A DNA stretch of 64,000 bases. It comes from Sphingomonas sp. 32-62-10 (GTDB lineage: Bacteria; Pseudomonadota; Alphaproteobacteria; Sphingomonadales; Sphingomonadaceae). Position numbers and translations under genes: made by a program. Positions 33,991 through 44,239 of the stretch are shown here, one piece after another (position 1 is the stretch's first letter; each line of letters opens with the position of its first letter). The stretch covers positions 1-64,000 of the forward strand of contig NCEE01000005.1 in assembly GCA_002280555.1 (NCBI GenBank), read 5' to 3'. The notes under the pieces were generated by a model that worked only from the letters and a program-made list of their open reading frames with translations, was not told where the DNA came from and ran no database searches.

Positions 33991-36900
33991 ATGAATGAAG
34001 TTGCGACTGTAGTTTCAGCGCCCGTCCCTGTTGCTTCCCACAACCCCATCCGCACCGGCGAAGCCTGGCGCGCGATGCGCAACGCCTGCTTGGAACATCC
34101 GGGTGCGTTCCACGGCGACATTGCCGCAAGCACCCTTCACTGGTTTGTCGACCATGTTGGCGCCAATGGTGCCTGGTTGATGCGATCGGCGGAAGGCCAA
34201 TGGCAGGGCTGGGATGCGATCACCGCGGCGCCGATCAGTGCTGATCTATCCGCTGATTTCACCCCCTGGACGATGGCGTTTGACGCCAGCAACCCGCCGC
34301 ACTGGCGCTGGTTCGTCGGCGGGCGGACCAATGCGGTGTTCAGCGAAGTCGATCGCCATGTGCTGAGCGGCAATGGCGATGAAGCGGCGCTGATTTTCGA
34401 GGGCGATCGCTGGGATATGTCCGCCGGTGGCGGGCGCGGCGCGCCGGTCGATTGCTTCAGCGTATCGCGCAAACAGTTGCTGCTCGAAACGGCGAAATGC
34501 GCGCTGGCATTGCAGGCGCTGGGGCTGAAGGCAGGCGACCGCATCGCGCTCAACATGCCGAGCATCGTGCCGCAGATTTACTGGACCGAAGCGGCCAAGC
34601 GGCTGGGGATCGTCTATACGGCGGTGTTCGGTGGGTTCAGCGACAAGACATTGTCGGACCGGATTTGCGATGCCGGCGCAAGGGTGATCGTCACCTCCGA
34701 TGGCAGTTACCGCAACGCGCAGGTCGCGGCGTTCAAGAACGCCTATACCGATCCCGCACTCGACAATTATGTGCCCGTCACCACGGCGCTGGCGATTCTG
34801 GCGGATACCGATCTTGGCGTGCCCGACGCCGACGCCGCAACGATCCGGGATACGGTGAAGGAAACGCTGGCCGGTGAAGTGACGGTCGAGCGATCGGATG
34901 TGATGCGCGGGGTTGGCCGCGCGTTGATATTGCTTGGCAAGGAAGGGCGGATCAGCTCGGCCGATGCCGCGCGGGTGCGGATCGCGATTGCGTCGAGCCT
35001 CGTCACGCTGCCGCCGCGCGTCGAGACGGTGATCGTGGTGAAGCACACCGCGCAGCCCGACGTTATCTGGCGCGAAGAGCGCGACCGGTGGAGCCATGAG
35101 CTGACCGATGCCGCGTTGGAAACCCTGCTCGCCAAGGCGCGCGACGCAGGGTTCGCGGTGACGACGCAGGCCGAATTGCTCGCGCTGCCCGATCAGGATT
35201 TCGTCCGCGCGATCTGGGCATCGTCAAAGCCGCTGCCGGTCGATGCCGATTATCCGATGTTCTTCATCTACACCTCGGGCTCGACGGGGAAGCCGAAGGG
35301 GATCGTTCACGCGCACGGCTATGCCGCAGGCGTTGCGCATACCATGGCGGTGTCGTTCGATGCGCGGCCCAGCGATACATTATTCGTCGTCGCCGATCCG
35401 GGCTGGATCACCGGGCAAAGCTATCTGATCTGCGCCCCGCTGGTCACCCGCGTGACCACGGTGGTGTCCGAAGGATCGCCGGTGTTCCCGCACGCGGGGC
35501 GCTTCGCGTCGATGATCGAGCGGCACAATGTCACTATCTTCAAGGCAGGCGTCACTTTCCTGAAATCAGTGATGTCCGATCCGTCGAACCTCGCCGATCT
35601 CCAGCGCTATGACATGGGCGCGCTGCGCGTCGCGACCTTCTGCGCCGAACCGACTTCGCCATCGGTGCAAAGCTTCGGGATGGAGCATGTCGTCCCGCAA
35701 TATATCAACAGCTATTGGGCGACCGAGCATGGTGGGATCGCCTGGACGCATTTTTACGGCAATGCTGATTTCCCGCTCAAAGCCGATGCACATGCCTATC
35801 CGCTGCCGTGGATCGTCGGCGATGTGTGGGTGGAAGATGCCGATGCCGCACTGAGCGCCACGCCTTTTGCCCGTGCGGGCGAGGACGGGGTACCGTGGCG
35901 GCAGGCGGAGATGGGCGAGAAGGGCGAAATCGTGATCGCTGCGCCCTATCCTTATCTTGCGCGCACGATCTGGGGCGATGTCGATAACTTCCGGGTTGAG
36001 GACGGCAGCGTTGTCGGCGAATGGCGCGGTGATGCGGGCCGCTGGACCGACGGCTATTGGAAGCGCTGGCGCGGGGTCTGGGCCTATACGCAGGGCGATT
36101 TCGCGATTGCGCATGATGACGGCTCCTTCTCGCTCCACGGCCGCAGCGACGACGTGATCAACGTCTCCGGCCACCGCATGGGGACTGAGGAAATCGAGGG
36201 CGCGGTGCTGCGCGACAAGGCGCTCGACCCCGATTCGCCGGTCGGCAATGTGCTCGTCGTCGGCGCGCCCCACCGCGAAAAGGGGTTGACCCCTCTGGCG
36301 TTCGTCGTGCCGGTGGCAGGCCGCAAGCTGACGCAGGACGACAAGCGGCGGTTGTTTGAGCTGGTCCGCAGCGAAAAGGGCGCGGTCGCGGTGCCCGCCG
36401 ATTTCATTGAAGTGTCGCAATTCCCTGAGACCCGATCCGGCAAGTACATGCGCCGCATGGTCCGCGCGCTCGTTGAAGGCGGTGATGTCGGCGACGTGAC
36501 GACGCTCCGCAATCCGGAATCGCTGACCGAACTCAAGACGGTGATCGTCGACTGGCAGCGCAAACAAAAGCTGTCCGAAGAACAATCCTTGTTCGAGCGG
36601 AACCGCTATTTCCTGGTCCAGTATAATGTCGTCGCGCCGGGCAAGCGGGTGGCAACGGTTACCGTTACCAACCCTCCGGTTAACGCGCTGAACGAACGCG
36701 CGATCGACGAACTGGTGATCGTGGTCGATCACCTGTCACGCAAGGACGATGTGGTCGCTGTCGTGTTTACCGGCGACGGCACGGCATCGTTCGTGGCGGG
36801 GGCAGACATTCGCCAGATGCTGGAGGAAATCCACTCGTTCGACGAAGCGATGGTTCTGCCCAACAATGCGCAGTTGGCGTTCCGCAAGATCGAGACGATG

Positions 36901-39483
36901 GGCAAGCCGTGCATTGCCGCGGTGCAGGGCGTGGCGCTGGGTGGCGGCATGGAATTCGCGCTGGCGTGCCATTATCGCATCGCCGAGCCGACCGCACGGT
37001 TCGGCCAGCCCGAAATTCGGCTGCGATTGCTACCGGGCTATGGCGGCACGCAGCGACTGCCGCGTTTGCTCGCCGAAAGCCGGGGCGCAGATGGGGTGCG
37101 CGATGCGCTCGACCTGATCCTGGGCGGTCGCAGCATTGACGGCGCGGCGGCCGAGGCGATTGGCCTGGTTGATACGCTGGTCGATGGCTCCACCGATGCC
37201 CTGGCTGAGGCGCATGCGGCGGTGCGGGCCTATGTGAAAGACGGCGCGGCGAGCCCGTTGGGGCAGGCTTTTGCAGCACGTCAGGCAGCAACCGAGCGGT
37301 GGGAGCAGCCCGCCGGCGTCAATCTCGATGCCGTGCTGGAGGATGACTTCCTGCAGCGTATCCGCCGCCAGCTCGATTGGGCCGGGCGCGGAACAGCCGG
37401 CGCGCGCGCGCTTGAAGCCGTCCGGACGGGGCTTGAGCAGGGCATGTCAGCGGGCCTCGCGCGCGAAGCCGCACTGTTTGCCGAAGCGATCATCGATCCC
37501 GAGGGCGGTAAGACCGGCATTCGCCAGTTCATGGACAAGGTAAGCCCACCGCTGCCCGTCCGTCGTGACGGGGTGTGGATCGACGAGGAACACGAACCGC
37601 GCGGCAAGCAGCTTGAGGCGGAAGGCGAATTGCTGCCCGTCGGTGCGCCGTTCTTCCCCGGCGTCAGCAAGATACCGGCGTGGCAATATGCGTTCGGCAT
37701 CACCCGTGATGCGGAAACGGGCGCCCCCCGTTTCGGTCCACCCGCAACCCATGAGCGCGAGCTGATCGTCAAGGTGCCGGAGCCTGCGCCGAACGAAGCT
37801 TTGCTCTACATGCTAACCAGCGAAGTGAACTTCAACGATATCTGGGCGCTGACCGGCATCCCGGTTTCGCCGTTCGACAGCCATGAGGAGGACGTGCAGA
37901 CGACCGGGTCCGGCGGCATCGCGCTGGTCGCGGCGCTGGGCAGCGAAACGCGCGCACAAGGGCGGGTGAAGGTCGGCGATATGGTGACCGTCTATTCGGG
38001 CACCAACGATCTGTTGTCACCGCTCGTCGGCAATGATCCGATGTATGCGGGCTTCTCGATCCAGGGCTATGAGACCGAGACGGGCAGCCACGCGCAGTTC
38101 CTGACGGTGCAGGCGCCGCAGATGCACAGCATCCCGCCAGACCTGACCTTGGAACAGGCGGGCAGCTATGTGCTGAACCTGGGCACCATCGCGCGTTGCC
38201 TGTTCACGACGTTGCAGATCGCACCGGGCCGGACGCTGTTCGTCGAAGGCGCAGCGACCGGCACTGGACTCGATGCGCTCCGAAGTTCGGTGCGCACCGG
38301 GCTACAGGTGACCGGGCTTGTGTCCAACCCCGAGCGGGCGGCGTTCATCACTGACGTGCAGGGGGCTGTCGGCGCGATCGACCGCAAGGACCCGCGCTTT
38401 GCGGCGCTGTTCACGACAGTGCCTGAGGATGCCGACGAAGCACGCGCTTGGGAGGCAGCGGGCGCACCGCTGATCGCCGAGTATGAAGCGCTGAACGATG
38501 GCAAACGCGCCGATTATGTCGTCAGCCATGCCGGCGAAACCGCGTTTCCGCGCAGTTTCCAGTTGTTGGCGGAAGGCGGCACGCTCGCCTTCTACGGTGC
38601 GTCATCGGGCTATCATTTTAGCTTCATGGGCAAGCCCGGCACGGCCAGCCCTGAGGAAATGCTCCGCCGCGCGGCACTTCGGGGTGGCGAGGCAGTGCTA
38701 ATCTATTACGGCCCGGGATCGACCGATCTGCTCGATGAGACGGGCCTTGAGATGATCGAGGCGGCACGGCGCTTCAACGCGCGCAGCGTTGTGGCGACGA
38801 CGACAGACGGCCAGCGCGAATTCCTGCAATCGCTGGGGCTTGAGGATGCGATTGAAGGTATTGTCAGCCTGGAGGCGATCCGCCGTCGTGAGGGCGCGAA
38901 TTTCCTGTGGCCCGATACGATGCCGCGCCTGCCCGATGCCAAGCAGGATATCGAACCGTTCAAGGCAGCCGTGCGTGACTATCAGGAACGGGTGATGAAG
39001 CCTTTCGGCACTGCCGTCGGCAAAATCCTGCGTTCGCCCGATAATCCGCGCGGTGCCCCCGATCTGATCTTTGAGCGTGCCGGGCAGGATACGCTGGGCG
39101 TCTCAACTTCACTGGTGAAGCCGTTCACCGGCCGAGTGATCTTTGCCGAGGATTTGAGCGGTCAGCGCTTCACTTTCTACGCGCCGCAGGTGTGGACGCG
39201 CCAGCGCAAGATCCTGATGCCGACCGCGTCGATCCTCGGCACGCATCTGTGCAACGCGTACGAAGTCGCGCGAATGAACGATATGATCGCGGCGGGGCTG
39301 CTCGAAGTGACCGAACCGCAGGTGGTGCCGTGGGAAGGCCTGCCCGAGGCGCATCAGTCGATGTGGGAAAATCGGCATTCGGGATCGACCTATGTCGTCA
39401 ACCACGCGCTTCCCGCGCTCGGCTTGCGCAGCCGCGATGCCTTGCTGGAGGCTTGGGCGGCGGGGGAGGCGGCTGCGCGATGA
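33991..39483 (+). CDS. pcs: Propionyl-CoA synthase, trifunctional fusion
   Basis: The 1830-residue protein has the length and domain order of propionyl-CoA synthase (1822 residues in Chloroflexus). Residues 1-870 are an acyl-CoA synthetase with the AMP-binding motif YTSGSTGKPKG near 425 and GRSDDVINVSGHRMGTEEIE near 717. About 885-1150 is an enoyl-CoA hydratase with VAGADIR near 935, an oxyanion hole GVALGGGMEFALA near 980 and PEIRLRLLPGYGGTQRLPR near 1007. About 1250-1830 is a crotonyl-CoA-reductase-like NADPH reductase (EVNFNDIWALTG near 1277; a nucleotide-binding turn GAATGTGLDALRS near 1420). The enzyme converts 3-hydroxypropionate, CoA, ATP and NADPH to propionyl-CoA and holds toxic acryloyl-CoA inside. 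It leads the cluster pcs-mcr-accA. Confidence 0.95.
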   Translation: MNEVATVVSAPVPVASHNPIRTGEAWRAMRNACLEHPGAFHGDIAASTLHWFVDHVGANGAWLMRSAEGQWQGWDAITAAPISADLSADFTPWTMAFDASNPPHWRWFVGGRTNAVFSEVDRHVLSGNGDEAALIFEGDRWDMSAGGGRGAPVDCFSVSRKQLLLETAKCALALQALGLKAGDRIALNMPSIVPQIYWTEAAKRLGIVYTAVFGGFSDKTLSDRICDAGARVIVTSDGSYRNAQVAAFKNAYTDPALDNYVPVTTALAILADTDLGVPDADAATIRDTVKETLAGEVTVERSDVMRGVGRALILLGKEGRISSADAARVRIAIASSLVTLPPRVETVIVVKHTAQPDVIWREERDRWSHELTDAALETLLAKARDAGFAVTTQAELLALPDQDFVRAIWASSKPLPVDADYPMFFIYTSGSTGKPKGIVHAHGYAAGVAHTMAVSFDARPSDTLFVVADPGWITGQSYLICAPLVTRVTTVVSEGSPVFPHAGRFASMIERHNVTIFKAGVTFLKSVMSDPSNLADLQRYDMGALRVATFCAEPTSPSVQSFGMEHVVPQYINSYWATEHGGIAWTHFYGNADFPLKADAHAYPLPWIVGDVWVEDADAALSATPFARAGEDGVPWRQAEMGEKGEIVIAAPYPYLARTIWGDVDNFRVEDGSVVGEWRGDAGRWTDGYWKRWRGVWAYTQGDFAIAHDDGSFSLHGRSDDVINVSGHRMGTEEIEGAVLRDKALDPDSPVGNVLVVGAPHREKGLTPLAFVVPVAGRKLTQDDKRRLFELVRSEKGAVAVPADFIEVSQFPETRSGKYMRRMVRALVEGGDVGDVTTLRNPESLTELKTVIVDWQRKQKLSEEQSLFERNRYFLVQYNVVAPGKRVATVTVTNPPVNALNERAIDELVIVVDHLSRKDDVVAVVFTGDGTASFVAGADIRQMLEEIHSFDEAMVLPNNAQLAFRKIETMGKPCIAAVQGVALGGGMEFALACHYRIAEPTARFGQPEIRLRLLPGYGGTQRLPRLLAESRGADGVRDALDLILGGRSIDGAAAEAIGLVDTLVDGSTDALAEAHAAVRAYVKDGAASPLGQAFAARQAATERWEQPAGVNLDAVLEDDFLQRIRRQLDWAGRGTAGARALEAVRTGLEQGMSAGLAREAALFAEAIIDPEGGKTGIRQFMDKVSPPLPVRRDGVWIDEEHEPRGKQLEAEGELLPVGAPFFPGVSKIPAWQYAFGITRDAETGAPRFGPPATHERELIVKVPEPAPNEALLYMLTSEVNFNDIWALTGIPVSPFDSHEEDVQTTGSGGIALVAALGSETRAQGRVKVGDMVTVYSGTNDLLSPLVGNDPMYAGFSIQGYETETGSHAQFLTVQAPQMHSIPPDLTLEQAGSYVLNLGTIARCLFTTLQIAPGRTLFVEGAATGTGLDALRSSVRTGLQVTGLVSNPERAAFITDVQGAVGAIDRKDPRFAALFTTVPEDADEARAWEAAGAPLIAEYEALNDGKRADYVVSHAGETAFPRSFQLLAEGGTLAFYGASSGYHFSFMGKPGTASPEEMLRRAALRGGEAVLIYYGPGSTDLLDETGLEMIEAARRFNARSVVATTTDGQREFLQSLGLEDAIEGIVSLEAIRRREGANFLWPDTMPRLPDAKQDIEPFKAAVRDYQERVMKPFGTAVGKILRSPDNPRGAPDLIFERAGQDTLGVSTSLVKPFTGRVIFAEDLSGQRFTFYAPQVWTRQRKILMPTASILGTHLCNAYEVARMNDMIAAGLLEVTEPQVVPWEGLPEAHQSMWENRHSGSTYVVNHALPALGLRSRDALLEAWAAGEAAAR

Positions 39484-39516
39484 GACAAGCATCCGAACCA
39501 TAATCAACACATCTTC

Positions 39517-39612
39517 GTCACCCCGGACTTGTTCCGGGGTCCACCGGGCCATTGTCGCAACAGGCGTTGCGCAAGGCCAGCAGTGGATGTCGGAACAAGT
39601 CCGGCATGACGG
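39517..39612. repeat. Intergenic palindromic repeat, copy 2
   Basis: GTCACCCCGGACTTGTTCCGG at the left and CCGGAACAAGTCCGGCATGAC (39590-39610) at the right face each other, and each left and right module is itself near-palindromic. GTCCACCGGGCC and GCAGTGGATG lie between. It is the same family as 17769-17850. It lies between pcs and mcr, 34 bases after the pcs stop. Confidence 0.7.
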
Positions 39613-39663
39613 GAAAAACACTCAATTTTGCGCAAAAAACATTGGACAAACCGGAGCGTAATG

Positions 39664-42600
39664 ATGGCCAAGACGAAGACCTCACTGACTCCAACCGCAG
39701 GCGGGCGTCTGGCGGGCAAGATCGCGGTAGTCACCGGCGCTGCCGGAAATCTCGGCGGCCACATCGTCCGGCATTATCTGGCCGAGGGCGCGACCGTGGT
39801 GATGACGGGACGCACCCCCGCGCGCACCGAAGCCGCCGCCGAGGCGATCCGCGCCGAAATGGGCGTCGATGCCGATCGGCTGGCGACGGTGGCGCTTGAT
39901 GGGGGCGATCCGCAATCGGTGCGTGATGCGATTGCAGATGTCGTGAAGCGCTTCGGGCGCATCGATATCCTCGTCAACAATGCTGGCTCGGCCGGGCCAA
40001 AGCAGCCGCTTGAGCAGCTACCGATCGACGATGCCGAACTGGCGGCGCTGCAGAAATCGGGATCGACCGATACCGAGACGGTGGGCGCCGCGATCCGCAA
40101 CATCTTCGGCGTTGCCTGGAATGTCTCACGCGCGGCGGCGACCGCGATGGGCGAGGGTGGTTCGATCATCAACGTATCGACGATCTTCTCCCGCACGCCT
40201 TATTATGCCCGCACCGCCTATGTCGTGCCTAAGGCGGCGATGAATGCCTTCTCGCGCGAATTGTCGCTTGAATTGGGCCCGCGCGGTATTCGCGTGAACT
40301 TGGTCTTCCCCGGACCGATCGAAAGCGAACGGATCCGCAGCGTGTTCGCGACGATGGATACGATGCGCGGCGATGATGCAGGCACCACCGCCAACCAGTT
40401 TTTCGACATGATGTCGCTGGAACGTTCGACCGGCGGCAATGCCAAGGCCAAGACCTTCCCGACCCCGACCGATATTGCGACCACCTGCGTGTTCCTCGGA
40501 AGCGATGATTCGGCCGCCTATAATGGCCATGACTTCGAGGTGACCCACGGCATGACCGTGCGCAAGGAAGCGCGATCGACCTATTTGTCGCGTCCAACGA
40601 TGCGGTCGATGGACGGTGCCGGGCTGGCGGTTTTGATCGCGGCGGGCGATGGCTGGCAGGAAGCGCTCGAAATCGCGAACATCCAGATCGCTTGCGGTGC
40701 CCGCGTGCTGCTGGGACTGACCCGCCAGGCAGACGTCGCGATCGCGCAGGCCCGCGCCAAGGCCGAAGGGGCTGACGACCGGCTGACGATTATCCGCTTC
40801 AACCGCAATGAGCCCGCCGCGATGGAGGCAGCGCTTGAGGCCTATACCAAAGATCAAACGGCGATTACCGGCGCGATCTTCATGCCGGTGCTTGGCCCCG
40901 GTGAGCTGGTCGGCGATCTGGTCGATGCCAGCGATGAGGATGTCGCGAGCTTCATGGACGTTGAAATGGCGGGGAGCATCGCGCTTGCCCGCACGCTTAG
41001 CCGCTACTGGAAGCGGCATGACAATCTGCTGCAGGAACCGCGCTTTGTGTTCCTCACCAACCCAAGCGACGGCAAGGGTGACGTCTACGCGCAGATGCTC
41101 CGCGCCGCGACTGAGCAGCTTGTCCGCATCTGGCGCGAGGAATCCGAAATCGACGTGACGCATGGTCGCCGTCGTCAGGCCGAATGGGGCAACCAGATCG
41201 TTCGGTTCGGCAATGCCGAAGCCGAGAACACCCGCTTCACCGCGGGGCACGCTGCGCGCATTTTGCTGAAGGAAAGCAAGATCCGCGAAGTGACGCTGTA
41301 TGTCCCGGCCAGCATCGGCGAGGCGACGGGCGCGCGCAAGGCAATGCCGGGCTTCAGCGAGAATATTACCGGCCTGCATCTGGGCAAGGTCGCCCTGATC
41401 ACCGGCGGGTCTGCGGGCATCGGTGGCCAGGTTGCGCGGTTGCTTGCACTGGCGGGCGCGCGGGTGATGATCGTCGCCCGGATGTCAGCGATTTCGAGTC
41501 CTTGAAGGGCGCGGTTGATGCAACGCTAAAGGCATTCGGGCGGATCGATTATCTGATCAACAATGCCGGCGTTGCGGGTGCCGAGGACATGGTCGTCGAC
41601 ATGAGCGTCGACGCCTGGAATTACACGCTCGACGCCAATCTGATCTCGAACTTCTTTCTGATGCACCATGTCGTGCCGATGATGAAGAAGCAGGGCTCGG
41701 GCTATATCCTGAACGTCTCGTCCTATTTCGGCGGGGAAAAATATCTCGCGGTCGCTTATCCCAACCGCGCCGATTATGCAGTGTCCAAGTCCGGCCAGCG
41801 TGCGATGGTCGAAGCGATGTCGCGCTATCTGGGGCCGGAGGTCCAGTTCAACGCAATTGCGCCAGGGCCGGTCGATGGCGATCGACTGGCCGGCACGGGC
41901 GGGAAGCCCGGTTTGTTCGAACGGCGCGGCAAGCTGATCCTCGAGAATAAGCGGCTCAACGCGATCCATGCAGCGGCGGTGAAGGCACTTCGGCGCGGTG
42001 TGCGGGTCGAGGCGCTGCTGACGCGGCTGGCGCGCAACGACACGGTGCGGATGTCGCATGACACCAACAACCCGCGCGAAATCCGTGATCTGGCGCTAGC
42101 GTGCGCGCGGGAAGGCGACGGCGTGTGCACCTGGGACCAGTATCTCCTGACCCCGCCGATCGCTGCCGCGCTCGTTTCGCGGTTGCGTAAGGGCGGCTAT
42201 TTCCTCGATGCGCCGGGCTGGAAGGATCGGCCCGATACGCCCGAGGCGAACAGCAACTGGCTGCTCCGTACGCCGCCTGAAACAGCGCCCTTCCTGCCCG
42301 CCGATAAGATTGCGATCGAGGCAAATAAGGTCGGCAGCGGCGTGTTGTCGAAGCTTCATCTCGGCAAGATGCCGACTGAAACCGATGTGGCGCAGGCAAC
42401 CGTGTTCTTCCTGGCAGATCGCGCGGTGAGCGGCGAGACGTTCATGCCATCGGGCGGTCTCTCGGTCGAGCGATCGACGACGGAGCGCGAATTGTTCGGT
42501 AGCCCCAAGCAGGAACGGCTCGATCAGATGCGTGGCAAGACCGTATGGATCATCGGCGAACATCTGGTCGATTATATCGCAGAGACGGCACGCGCCTTTG

Positions 42601-43244
42601 TCAACGAATGCCATGTTGCCCGTGTGGTGCTGATCACGCGAACCGCCGAAGGGTTCGAGACGTTGAAGGCCGCGCTGAGCGATGTGCCGTCGGAGGTGCT
42701 TGAATCGATCGTGTGCGGCAATTCGGTCGAAGGGGCAATGAACGAGGCTTTGATGCAGTGGGGGAGACCGACGACACTGCTCTCGACGCCGTTCGAGCCT
42801 TTGCCGCAGAAGCTGTTCGCACTCGATGATCCATTGAGCCCGGAAGAGTTCCGAGAACTCGTCGCCAACAATCTGACGAACCACTTCCGCGTCGCGCGCA
42901 AGGCCTCGCTCTACGACGATTGCCAGCTGGTGCTTGCGTCGCCGGACGTAGCGATGGGTGACAAGAGCCCGGCCTTTGCGCTGGCGAATTTCATCAAGAC
43001 GACGCTCCATGCCTTCACCGCCACGCTGGCGGTCGAAAATGAGCGGCTGGTGCATGACGTTCCGGTCAACCAGATCAACCTGACGCGGCGTGTGCAATCC
43101 GAGGAGCCACGCGATCTCGACGAGCATCTGGAAGAAGTGAAGCGCTTTGCCCGCGCGGTGCTGCTGGTCGGCGCGCCGTTGCCCGATGCCGAAGACTCGC
43201 GGTATCGCTCGCGCATCTATCGCGGCATGGCGATGACGGTGTGA
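39664..43244 (+). pseudogene. mcr: Bifunctional malonyl-CoA reductase, internal deletion with frameshift
   Basis: The gene encodes an MCR of Chloroflexus type, two double short-chain dehydrogenase halves of about 1200 residues in all. The first half (from MAKTKTSLTPTAGGRLAGKIAVVTG) has the cofactor turn GAAGNLGG and the active site TIFSRTPYYARTAYVVPKAA, and ends after ITGGSAGIGGQVARLLALAGARVMIVAR at about 41480. The second half continues in another frame from 41481 (DVSDFESLKGAVDATLKAFG) with the active site SYFGGEKYLAVAYPNRADYAVSK and stop at 43244. About 33 residues are missing between them, by comparison with Chloroflexus. MCR reduces malonyl-CoA to malonate semialdehyde, then 3-hydroxypropionate, the substrate of Pcs. 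ATG 39661 is an alternative start; GGAG at 39653-39656 favours 39664. Confidence 0.9.
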
Positions 43245-43254
43245 GTGTGATTGC

Positions 43255-44184
43255 GTGACCGAATATCTGTCCTTCGAAAAGGCGATCGAGGCGCTTGACC
43301 AAAGTGCGGCCGCGCTGCGCCGCACGGGCGAGCGCCCCGATGAAGCCGCGCAGCTGGAGGAGCGTTCGCAGCGGCAGCTGGCATTCCTCTATAGCAAGCT
43401 GACGCCGTGGCAGCGGGCGATGGTCGCACGCCACCCTGCTCGGCCGCATTTCAATCATTACGTCGCCGGGCTGTTCGATGATTTCATGCCGCTGGGCGGC
43501 GACCGCGCTTTTGCGGATGATCAGGCGGTGCTGGGCGGGCTTGCGCGATTCCAGGGCAAGCGTGTCGTCGTCATGGGGCATATGAAGGGCGACGATACCG
43601 CATCGCGCCTGCGCCATAACTTCGGCATGGCCAAGCCCGAGGGGTATCGCAAGGCGATCCGCCTGATGGATCTGGCCGACAAATTCGGGTTGCCGGTGAT
43701 CACGCTGGTCGACACGCCGGGGGCGTTCCCCGGGATGGACGCCGAGGAACGCGGTCAGGCCGAAGCGATCGCCCGCAGCACTGAACGCTGCCTGTCGCTC
43801 GGCGTGCCGATGATTGCGATCATCGCAGGCGAGGGCGGTTCTGGCGGCGCAGTGGCGCTGGCGGCGGCGAACCGCGTGCTGATGCTCGAACACTCGATCT
43901 ATTCGGTGATCTCGCCCGAAGGGTGCGCTTCGATCCTTTGGCGAAGCGCTTCGCGCGCGGCCGATGCAGCGGAGGCGATGAAGATCACCGCGGCGGAGTT
44001 GCTGAGCCTGGGGGTGATCGACCGAATCGTCTATGAACCCGCTGGCGGCGCGCACCGCGACCATGATCTGACGATCAAGCGTGTCGGTGTGGCGATTGCG
44101 GCCGAACTTTCGGCAATTGCCGGCCTGTCTGCCGGCGATTTGAAGGCGGAGCGGAGACGCAAATATCTGGAGATTGGTCGTTGA
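43255..44184 (+). CDS. accA: Acetyl-CoA carboxylase carboxyltransferase subunit alpha
   Basis: The 309-residue protein matches AccA: LSFEKAIEALDQ, LTPWQRAMVARHPARPHFNHYV, LVDTPGAFPGMDAEERGQAEAIA and GEGGSGGAVALAAANRVLMLEHSIYSVISPEG. With AccD it moves CO2 from carboxybiotin to acetyl-CoA to make malonyl-CoA. Start is a GTG at 43255, 10 bases after mcr, so it is cotranscribed with pcs and mcr. Its product is the substrate of malonyl-CoA reductase. accB and accC are at 61701-63546; accD is not in the window. Whether the genome has another accA is unknown. Confidence 0.95.
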   Translation: MTEYLSFEKAIEALDQSAAALRRTGERPDEAAQLEERSQRQLAFLYSKLTPWQRAMVARHPARPHFNHYVAGLFDDFMPLGGDRAFADDQAVLGGLARFQGKRVVVMGHMKGDDTASRLRHNFGMAKPEGYRKAIRLMDLADKFGLPVITLVDTPGAFPGMDAEERGQAEAIARSTERCLSLGVPMIAIIAGEGGSGGAVALAAANRVLMLEHSIYSVISPEGCASILWRSASRAADAAEAMKITAAELLSLGVIDRIVYEPAGGAHRDHDLTIKRVGVAIAAELSAIAGLSAGDLKAERRRKYLEIGR

Positions 44185-44239
44185 CCTGTAACCTCGGCGC
44201 GCAACTATAACGTCGGTAATCCTATTTGGGGGGGCAAAG

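Noticed and set aside
39484..39660. CRISPR-like or mobile element between pcs and mcr
   Set aside because: There are only inverted modules, no regularly spaced direct repeats, and no transposase frame.
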